Part shown: positions 57,756 through 64,000 of the stretch, piece after piece
How positions within the stretch are numbered: the stretch's first letter is position 1
Layout of the letters: each line of letters opens with the position of its first letter
Source: Alphaproteobacteria bacterium US3C007
GTDB taxonomy: Bacteria > Pseudomonadota > Alphaproteobacteria > Rhodobacterales > Rhodobacteraceae
Direction: 5' to 3'
Length of the DNA: 64,000 bases
Assembly: GCA_034423775.1 (NCBI GenBank)
Contig: CP139918.1
Coordinates: forward strand, 186,001 to 250,000
The notes under the pieces: model-generated
Database searches by the model: none
Told to the model about the DNA's origin: nothing
Seen by the model: only the letters and a program-made list of their open reading frames with translations
Made by a program: the position numbers and the translations under genes

Positions 57756-58388
57756 ATGGAATTATACTGCTTCGGCGAAAGCGGCCACAGCTACAAAGCT
57801 GCGCTCGCATTGCAACTGGCAGGATGCGTTTGGTCGCCAGTTTTTGTTGATTTTTTCAAAGGTGAAACGCGCAGTAATGCCTATCGGACGCATATCAATC
57901 CTTTAGGGGAAGCTCCGGTTTTGCGCGATGGCGAAATTATGCTCAGTCAATCTGGCGTGATTCAAAACTATCTGGCTGAAAAAACGGGCAAACACGGGGG
58001 TGGCAGCGCGGCAGAAACCCGCGAGGTTTTACGTTGGATTCTTTGGGATAATCACAAATTATCGGCGCTGGCAGGCACAACACGTTTCATGATGAATTTT
58101 TTAGCTGAGGACAAGCGCCCGCAAGCCGTCATCGAGTATAATCTCGCACGGTTAAAATCCAGTTATAAAATTTTGGATCTGGCTTTAAGCGAGCGCCCCT
58201 TTCTGGTGGGCGAAACCATTACCCATGCCGATATGACCTGCTGTGGGTATTTATACTACCCCGAGCCCTTCGGCTTTCAACGAGAAGACTGGCCGAATAT
58301 CGATCGTTGGCTGGATAATATTTCTGCCTGTGACGGGTGGAAAGCCCCCTATGATCTTATGCCCGGCAACCCCGCTGAGCGCGCCTAA
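57756..58388 (+). CDS. glutathione S-transferase family protein
   Basis: 210 aa: thioredoxin-like N-terminal domain (ELYCFGESGHSYKAALALQL, NPLGEAPVLRDGEIMLSQSG with the glutathione-binding SQSG loop) and helical C-terminal domain (RPFLVGETITHADMTCCGYL). The catalytic residue is likely Ser8 or Tyr3 in the first motif. It sits inside the beta-oxidation gene set, 13 bases before the thiolase and 197 after the dehydrogenase, so it may have its own promoter. Its place in lipid breakdown is not obvious; protection from reactive enals or peroxides is one idea. Confidence 0.92.
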   Translation: MELYCFGESGHSYKAALALQLAGCVWSPVFVDFFKGETRSNAYRTHINPLGEAPVLRDGEIMLSQSGVIQNYLAEKTGKHGGGSAAETREVLRWILWDNHKLSALAGTTRFMMNFLAEDKRPQAVIEYNLARLKSSYKILDLALSERPFLVGETITHADMTCCGYLYYPEPFGFQREDWPNIDRWLDNISACDGWKAPYDLMPGNPAERA

Positions 58389-58401
58389 AGGAGAGCCTGT
58401 A

Positions 58402-59613
58402 ATGACCGATGTATATATCTATGATGCCCTACGCACCCCGCGCGGCAAAGGCCGCAAAGATGGCAGCCTGCATGAAGTTACCGCATTGCGCCTGTCAAGC
58501 CTCACGCTTAACGCGATCCAATCGCGCAATAATTTAAGCGGCCATGCCGTCGAAGACGTGATCTGGGGCAATGTTACTCAAGTTGGCGAACAAGGGGCCT
58601 GTTTGGCGCGCTCAGCGGTTCTGGCCTCTGACCTAGATGAAAGCATCCCTGGCCTGTCAATAAACCGCTTTTGCGCCTCTGGGTTAGAAGCAGTGAATCT
58701 GGCGGCCAATCAAGTGCGCGGCGGCGCGGGAGAGGGATATATTGCAGGCGGAGTCGAAAGCATGAGCCGCGTGCCAATGGCCAGCGATGGCGGCGCGATT
58801 GCCGTGGATCCCAGCATCACCTTCGATCAATATTTCGTTCCCCAAGGTATTGGCGCCGATATTATCGCGACAGAATACGGGTTTTCGCGCGATCAGGGCG
58901 ATGCGCTTGCCGTTGAAAGTCAAAAACGTGCCAAAACCGCCTGGGATCAGAACCGGTTTTCCAAATCCATAATTCCTGTCGAAGATATCAACGGGATCAC
59001 CATTCTGGCGCATGATGAATTCATGCGCCCGGGCACCGATATGCAATCGCTCGGCGCTTTGAAACCATCCTTCAAAGATCAAGGTGAAGTGATTCCCGGC
59101 TTTGATAAAATCGCGATGATGAAATATCCTCATTTAGAAAAAATCCATCATATCCACCATGCTGGAAACAGCTCGGGTATCGTTGACGGTGCCGCCGCTT
59201 TGCTGATCGGCAATAAAGAATTTGGTGAAAAATATGGGCTCAAACCCCGCGCCAAAATTCGCTCTACCGCGAAAATTGGCACCGACCCGACGATCATGTT
59301 AACCGGACCCGTGCCCGTTACGGAAAAAATTCTGCGCGAAAGTGGCATGGTGATTGGCGATATCGATCTGTTCGAAGTCAACGAAGCCTTTGCCAGCGTG
59401 GTTCTGCGCTTTGAACAGGCCTTTGGCGTGGATCATGACAAAGTGAATGTGAATGGCGGCTCGATTGCGATGGGCCATCCTTTAGGGGCAACAGGGGCGA
59501 TGATCCTTGGTACTTTGCTGGATGAACTTGAACGCGGCGATAAAGAAACCGGCCTTGCCACATTATGCATCGGCTCGGGGATGGGCGCCGCCACGATTAT
59601 CGAGCGGGTCTGA
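58402..59613 (+). CDS. fadA: acetyl-CoA acyltransferase (3-ketoacyl-CoA thiolase)
   Basis: 403 aa. Last step of beta-oxidation: thiolytic release of acetyl-CoA. Nucleophile Cys91 is in [14 protein letters not shown]; the GHP motif is [12 protein letters not shown] and the second Cys is in [16 protein letters not shown]. Start: ATG 58402 after AAAGGAGAG; a frame to 58243 lies inside the GST gene. Its stop codon overlaps the start of the next gene (TGATG at 59611-59615). With the bifunctional enzyme at 60098 it forms the trifunctional oxidation module. Confidence 0.95.
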   Translation: MTDVYIYDALRTPRGKGRKDGSLHEVTALRLSSLTLNAIQSRNNLSGHAVEDVIWGNVTQVGEQGACLARSAVLASDLDESIPGLSINRFCASGLEAVNLAANQVRGGAGEGYIAGGVESMSRVPMASDGGAIAVDPSITFDQYFVPQGIGADIIATEYGFSRDQGDALAVESQKRAKTAWDQNRFSKSIIPVEDINGITILAHDEFMRPGTDMQSLGALKPSFKDQGEVIPGFDKIAMMKYPHLEKIHHIHHAGNSSGIVDGAAALLIGNKEFGEKYGLKPRAKIRSTAKIGTDPTIMLTGPVPVTEKILRESGMVIGDIDLFEVNEAFASVVLRFEQAFGVDHDKVNVNGGSIAMGHPLGATGAMILGTLLDELERGDKETGLATLCIGSGMGAATIIERV

Positions 59614-60101
59614 TGCCGAAAATTGATCTCTCTTGCGTGCCCGTAGAAACGGGGCAAGCGTGGTATCCCGCCCCGTATCAAGATGCTGTGGCCGGTTTGG
59701 AATTACAGCCCGTCAGCCGCACATCCGGGCTGACGCAATTTGCCGCGAATTTGGTGCGTCTGGCCCCCGGGGCAAAATCATCGCTGCGCCATTGGCATGT
59801 TCAGCAGGATGAGTTCGTGTTGGTGACCGAAGGAACGCTGACCTTAATCGAAGAGGATGGCGCCGTAGAGCTGGGCGCGGGCGAATGCGCGGCCTTTCCA
59901 GCGGGCCTCGAAAATGGCCACCATCTGGTGAATAGATCGTCAAAGCCCGCGACGTTTTTGGTGATTGGCACGCAGAGCGAAACCGAAACCGCCTATTATG
60001 CAGATATTGATATGATGGTGAAGCAACAGGATGGCCACTTCACCTTTTCCCGAAAAAATGGCGACGCGATCGCCCCAGAAGCCAACCGGAGCTCACAATG
60101 A
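59613..60101 (+). CDS. single-domain cupin inside the beta-oxidation operon
   Basis: 162 aa cupin. Metal-site motif [20 protein letters not shown] near residue 50 and second cupin motif [19 protein letters not shown]. It overlaps the thiolase stop by one base and the fadB-like start by four, so it is translated strictly between two core beta-oxidation enzymes. Small cupins of this kind act as sensors, isomerases or thiol dioxygenases; none is shown here. The tight coupling suggests a real but uncharacterised role in lipid breakdown. Confidence 0.9.
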   Translation: MPKIDLSCVPVETGQAWYPAPYQDAVAGLELQPVSRTSGLTQFAANLVRLAPGAKSSLRHWHVQQDEFVLVTEGTLTLIEEDGAVELGAGECAAFPAGLENGHHLVNRSSKPATFLVIGTQSETETAYYADIDMMVKQQDGHFTFSRKNGDAIAPEANRSSQ

Positions 60102-62296
60102 CCGATTTCAAGATGACACAAGATGCGCAAGGCATTGCAACACTCACATGGGATTGCATTGGCAAATCGATGAATGTGATGAGCTTTGAGGCCTTGCAGC
60201 AAATGAATGCATTGATCGATCAGGCGCTTGCAGATGAGGCGGTAAAGGGCATTATTTTAACCAGTGGCAAAAAGGATTTTGCCGCAGGCATGGATTTGAA
60301 TGTTCTTGCAGACCTTAGAAACGCGTCTGGCGAAAATCCCGCAGAAGGCGTCTTCAACGGGATCCAATCCATTCATCAGATTTTTCGTAAAATAGAGCGC
60401 GCGGGAATGGATGCAAAAACCAATAAAGGCGGCAAGCCAATCGCAACCGTCTTGCCGGGCACTGCGCTTGGCATCGGCTTTGAATTGCCTTTGGCCACGC
60501 ATCGCACTTTTGCCGCCGATAACCCCAAAGCAAAAATTGGTTTGCCCGAAATTCTTGTTGGATTATTTCCCGGCGCCGGGGGCACCATCCGCTTGGTACG
60601 CAAATTGGGTGCGATGGTCGCGGCGCCTTTTTTGCTGGAAGGCAAAACCCTCCCCCCCGCCAAAGCCAAAGCCGCCGGGCTGATTGACAGCGTCAGCGCT
60701 GACCCCATGGCCGATGCGCGGGCTTGGGTTTTAAACGCCACTGAGGCTGATTTGATCAAACCATGGGATCAAAAGGGCTATAAAATGCCGGGCGGCACCC
60801 CCTATCACCCATCTGGTTTTATGACCTTTATTGGCGCCTCAGCGATGGTTCATGGGAAAACCCAAGGCGCTTATCCCGCAGCCAAAGCCTTGCTCAGCGC
60901 GGTCTATGAAGGCGCCCAAGTGCCGTTTGAAACCGCGCTTAAAATTGAGGCGCGCTGGTTCACCTCGGTTTTGATGAACCCGTCTTCCGAAGCCATGATC
61001 CGCAGCCTCTTCCTCAATAAAGGCGCTTTGGAAAAAGGCGCCGTGCGGCCAAAAGAAATCGCAGATCAGTCCGTCAAAAAAGTTGGTGTATTGGGCGCTG
61101 GTATGATGGGGGCCGGGATTGCGCTGGTTTCTGCGCAGGCCGGGTTAGAGGTGGTGTTGATCGATCAAACACAAGCGGCCGCTGACAAAGGCAAAGCCTA
61201 TAGCGAAGCCTATATGGACAAGGGCATCAAACGCGGCAAAGCCACCGCTGAGAAAAAACAGGCGGTGCTTGATAAGATTAGAGCCACAACCGATTACCAA
61301 GCGCTCAGCGATGTTGATTTGATCATTGAGGCTGTGTTTGAAGATCCAAAGGTCAAAGCAGAGATTACAGGCGCGGTTGAGGCGGTTATTCCTAAAGAAT
61401 GCATCTTTGCTTCAAATACCTCAACTTTGCCGATCAGCGAATTGGCCAAAGCCAGCGAACGCCCCGAGCAATTTATCGGGATTCACTTCTTTTCTCCCGT
61501 TGAGCGCATGGCATTGGTTGAAATTATCAAAGGCAAAGCAACCGGCGATCGCGCGGTTGCCAAAGGCTTAGATTACGTGCGGCAAATTCGCAAAACGCCC
61601 ATCGTTGTAAACGATGCGCGGTTTTTTTACGCCAATCGCTGCATCATCCCCTATATCAATGAAGGCATTCGCTTGGTGGCCGAAGGTGTCGCGCCGGCGA
61701 TGGTGGATAATGCCGCGCGCATGCTGGGCTTTCCGGTTGGCCCCTTGCAGCTGGTGGATGAAACCTCGATTGATTTGGGTGCTAAAATTGCCCGTGCCAC
61801 GAAAGCCGCTATGGGCGAAACCTATCCCGATTCGGCCGTTGATAACGTGCTTTTCTGGATGGAATCTAAAGGTCGCTTGGGCCGCAAGGCAAAGGCCGGC
61901 TTCTTCCGCTATGACGCGCAGGGCAAACGCCTTGGCTATTGGGAGGGGCTGGGCGCACAATATCCACTGGCCGCGCAGCAACCCAATTTAATTGACGTGC
62001 AACATAGGCTGATCTTTGTTCAAAGCTTAGAAGCGGTACGCGCGTTGGAAACGGGCGTGCTGATGGATATTCGCGAAGGCGATGTGGGCGCTATTCTGGG
62101 CTGGGGATTTGCACCTTGGTCAGGCGGCCCTTTCAGCTGGCTTGATATATTGGGCAGCCCGTATGCGGCCGAACGCTGCGATCAATTGCACCACGCCTAT
62201 GGTGACCGCTTTGCCTGCCCAGATTTGCTGCGCAGCATGGCCAGCAAAGGGCAAAGCTTTTACGGGCAAGCTAAAAAAGCACAAAGCGCCGCCTAA
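60098..62296 (+). CDS. fadB: bifunctional enoyl-CoA hydratase / 3-hydroxyacyl-CoA dehydrogenase
   Basis: 732 aa, FadB/FadJ type. N-terminal crotonase domain (about residues 1-290) with KKDFAAGMDLNVLADLRNAS and LPEILVGLFPGAGGTIRLVR (catalytic Glu region). The NAD-binding domain starts near residue 325 with VGVLGAGMMGAGIALVSAQA; the catalytic His is in GIHFFSPVERMALVEIIKG and the C-terminal domain has FYANRCIIPYINEGIRLVAE. It hydrates enoyl-CoA and oxidises the 3-hydroxy product. The start overlaps the cupin by ATGA. FadB and FadJ cannot be separated here; the symbol is given as the general one. Confidence 0.95.
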   Translation: MTDFKMTQDAQGIATLTWDCIGKSMNVMSFEALQQMNALIDQALADEAVKGIILTSGKKDFAAGMDLNVLADLRNASGENPAEGVFNGIQSIHQIFRKIERAGMDAKTNKGGKPIATVLPGTALGIGFELPLATHRTFAADNPKAKIGLPEILVGLFPGAGGTIRLVRKLGAMVAAPFLLEGKTLPPAKAKAAGLIDSVSADPMADARAWVLNATEADLIKPWDQKGYKMPGGTPYHPSGFMTFIGASAMVHGKTQGAYPAAKALLSAVYEGAQVPFETALKIEARWFTSVLMNPSSEAMIRSLFLNKGALEKGAVRPKEIADQSVKKVGVLGAGMMGAGIALVSAQAGLEVVLIDQTQAAADKGKAYSEAYMDKGIKRGKATAEKKQAVLDKIRATTDYQALSDVDLIIEAVFEDPKVKAEITGAVEAVIPKECIFASNTSTLPISELAKASERPEQFIGIHFFSPVERMALVEIIKGKATGDRAVAKGLDYVRQIRKTPIVVNDARFFYANRCIIPYINEGIRLVAEGVAPAMVDNAARMLGFPVGPLQLVDETSIDLGAKIARATKAAMGETYPDSAVDNVLFWMESKGRLGRKAKAGFFRYDAQGKRLGYWEGLGAQYPLAAQQPNLIDVQHRLIFVQSLEAVRALETGVLMDIREGDVGAILGWGFAPWSGGPFSWLDILGSPYAAERCDQLHHAYGDRFACPDLLRSMASKGQSFYGQAKKAQSAA

Positions 62297-62373
62297 CGCC
62301 TTGCGATGGCCAAACTCAAAGCTATGCGGGATAAAAATGCTCTATCCGAGTTTTTTGGCAAGGCATTGCAGCA

Positions 62374-63282
62374 TCACAGAGTGCGGAGGGCAATTAAAAC
62401 GCCTGCCGCTGCAATGCAAACGATACCAGCCACCTGCAGCAATTGAATTTGTTGCCCGATAAACAGCCAAGCGAAAAAAGGCCCAAAAATAAACGCGGAA
62501 TATTCAAACACCGCCACATAAGACGCCTGGCCAATTTGATAGGCCCTGAAAATCAATCCTATCCCCAAAATAGAGCCCACTGCTTGGATAATGATCCACG
62601 GCAAAGCCGCGGCAAGCGACCACGTCCAAGGGCGGGTTAAAAACCCATCGGCACCTGGCGCGACATCGCCCCCTGCCATGCCAAGATATATCAACGCGAC
62701 CAACCCGAACAGGAACTGCAAAACCAACAGCATCGTTAACAAAGACAACGTCGATTCACCCTCGCATAATTGTCGGGTTGCAACGGCGGCCAACGCGTAA
62801 AAAACGCCCCCAAAAACGGGTAGAAAGCTTATGATATTCAAATCGATCAACCCCTTGTTGAGCACCAATAAAATACCCAAAAAGCCCAAAGAAACCGCAA
62901 TCACGCGTATCGGTCCGATCTTTTCCCCCAACGCAAATGCGGTGATCAGCAATACAAAAATGGGCGAAGTAAAAAGCCCAGCCAAGGCCTGCGCCATTGG
63001 CATAAAAGCCAAAGAGCCAAAATAAAACAGCATTGAGATTGTTAAAAAAAGACTGCGCAAAAGCACCGCCCAGAAGCGTTTCGGCAAGATCGAGCCCGCC
63101 CCAAAGGCAGAGAGACCCAAAATAAGAGGCAAAGCAATCGCGGCTCGCAACGCTTGAAATTGCCAAATGCTGACCGTTTCCGCAATAAAAACGATAAAAT
63201 TATCAATGCATCCCACAACAAACATCGCGGCAATCATGCAACTCGCGGCGGCGCGGCCGTTAGAAGGAAGGTTTTCGCTCAT
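62374..63282 (-). CDS. EamA-family (drug/metabolite superfamily) transporter
   Basis: 302 aa with ten membrane segments formed by two repeated EamA halves. Typical text: SIWQFQALRAAIALPLILGL, FMPMAQALAGLFTSPIFVLL, GEKIGPIRVIAVSLGFLGIL, QASYVAVFEYSAFIFGPFFA and ending GIVCIAAAGVLIALRTL. It exports or takes up small metabolites; the substrate is not known. It converges with fadB and is divergent from the acyl-CoA synthetase (79 bases). Confidence 0.92.
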   Translation of the reverse strand: MSENLPSNGRAAASCMIAAMFVVGCIDNFIVFIAETVSIWQFQALRAAIALPLILGLSAFGAGSILPKRFWAVLLRSLFLTISMLFYFGSLAFMPMAQALAGLFTSPIFVLLITAFALGEKIGPIRVIAVSLGFLGILLVLNKGLIDLNIISFLPVFGGVFYALAAVATRQLCEGESTLSLLTMLLVLQFLFGLVALIYLGMAGGDVAPGADGFLTRPWTWSLAAALPWIIIQAVGSILGIGLIFRAYQIGQASYVAVFEYSAFIFGPFFAWLFIGQQIQLLQVAGIVCIAAAGVLIALRTL

Positions 63283-63360
63283 TGGGGTTTTCTTTGCCTC
63301 ATTATACCGCTTAATCTAGCTTGAAACCGACACGGGCACAGGATTCTTTAGGAGAGCATT

Positions 63361-64000
63361 ATGGGGTGGATGACAGACGAAACCGGCTTGGATAAAAATC
63401 AAGCAAATTATGTGGCGCTAACCCCCTTGTCGCATTTACGGCGCGCTGCGGTGGTGTTTGCAAACCTGCCCGCGGTGAGCTACGGCACCCATCGCAAAAC
63501 CTACGCGGAATATTATGCGCGCTGCTCACAGCTGGCCTCGGCGTTGCAACAACGCGGCGTGTCCCCCGGGGATGTTGTGGCGACATTAATTCCCAACCTG
63601 CCCGCGCAGGCAGAAGCCCATTTTGGAGTGCCCGCTTGCGGCGCCGTGTTAAACACCATCAATACGCGGCTTGATACGGGCACAGTCAGCTATATTTTTG
63701 CCCATGGCGGCGCGAAAATAGTTTTGGTCGATAGCCAGTTTTTAAGCTTGGCCGAGGCCGCTTGCGCCGATATGGACGGCGAGGCACCCGTGATTATCGA
63801 AGTGCCCGATGATCAAGCCAGCTTTCCCGCTTCTGGGCGCCATCAAACCTATGAGAATCTGCTGGCCACTGGCGATCCAGATTTTTCCTGGCACATGCCC
63901 GAGGATGAATGGGAAAGCCTCTCCCTGAATTACACCTCAGGAACCACGGGGCGCCCGAAAGGCGTGGTATGTCACCACCGCGGCGCCTATCTGATGACCA
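63361..64000 (+). CDS. acyl-CoA synthetase (AMP-forming), partial
   Basis: The first 213 codons; the gene continues past the right edge. TAGGAGAG ribosome site before the ATG. The N-terminus reads TGLDKNQANYVALTPLSHLR, YAEYYARCSQLASALQQRG, VSPGDVVATLIPNLPAQAEA, ending in the AMP-binding P-loop NYTSGTTGRPKGVVCHHRGA. This subfamily activates short- to medium-chain fatty acids to CoA esters, supplying the adjacent beta-oxidation operon. Methylmercaptopropionate-CoA ligases belong to the same broad family, so a DMSP-related role cannot be excluded. The catalytic C-terminal domain lies outside the window. Confidence 0.93.
   Translation, partial: MGWMTDETGLDKNQANYVALTPLSHLRRAAVVFANLPAVSYGTHRKTYAEYYARCSQLASALQQRGVSPGDVVATLIPNLPAQAEAHFGVPACGAVLNTINTRLDTGTVSYIFAHGGAKIVLVDSQFLSLAEAACADMDGEAPVIIEVPDDQASFPASGRHQTYENLLATGDPDFSWHMPEDEWESLSLNYTSGTTGRPKGVVCHHRGAYLMT

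Overview
The window looks like a chromosomal segment of a marine Roseobacter-group alphaproteobacterium (Rhodobacterales). This rests on gene content and on the character of the proteins: a DUF3572 protein, an HpsN-like histidinol dehydrogenase paralogue, a non-pyrrolysine MttB, a MerR-controlled beta-oxidation operon and dense ATGA-coupled operons. Genus is not determined.

Region 1 (about 1-7,800) is an AT-rich accessory stretch. It holds the start of an rfbB gene, a decayed IS630-family element with recognisable ends, a tyrosine recombinase divergent from a small XRE regulator, two coupled unrecognised genes, a VanZ-like protein, an AbrB/Doc toxin-antitoxin pair lying between near-identical 18-bp direct repeats, a structured non-coding stretch, and a HAD phosphatase broken at an A8 tract. 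manC (8,033) follows, so the island sits between two nucleotide-sugar genes.

Region 2 (about 9,760-27,110) is the most interesting part. A long minus-strand gene set encodes a sugar-type ABC importer (ATPase, binding protein, two permeases), three SnoaL/NTF2-like proteins, an HpsN-like dehydrogenase, an SDR and a LacI regulator, followed by a bicupin and a short MetE-like zinc methyltransferase. A fourth SnoaL-like protein is divergent from the ATPase gene, with a LacI-type palindrome between them. A class III CoA-transferase and an acyl-CoA dehydrogenase follow. I do not recognise this as a characterised pathway; it reads as import plus stepwise oxidation of an unknown polar organic compound.

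Region 3 (27,900-36,400) carries katG divergent from oxyR, S-formylglutathione hydrolase, a VOC protein, a LysR regulator and adenine deaminase. Region 4 (36,500-42,400) carries an H-NOX-like protein coupled to a diguanylate cyclase, an MttB-family methyltransferase, a phosphatase, a DUF3572 protein and a PleD-like diguanylate cyclase. The H-NOX-like protein seems to have lost its heme-ligating histidine, and the PleD-like protein has degenerate receivers.

Region 5 (42,480-53,600) is mostly housekeeping: propionyl-CoA synthetase, amidase, NAD kinase, glyA, a periplasmic 5'-nucleotidase, a DUF952 protein, pyrD, a MATE transporter and two thioesterases. Region 6 (53,700-64,000) is a fatty-acid beta-oxidation locus: two MerR regulators, two acyl-CoA dehydrogenases, a GST, thiolase, a cupin and the FadB/FadJ-type bifunctional enzyme, then a drug/metabolite transporter and the start of an acyl-CoA synthetase. 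No rRNA, tRNA or CRISPR array was seen. All domain calls are by eye; no database search was run.
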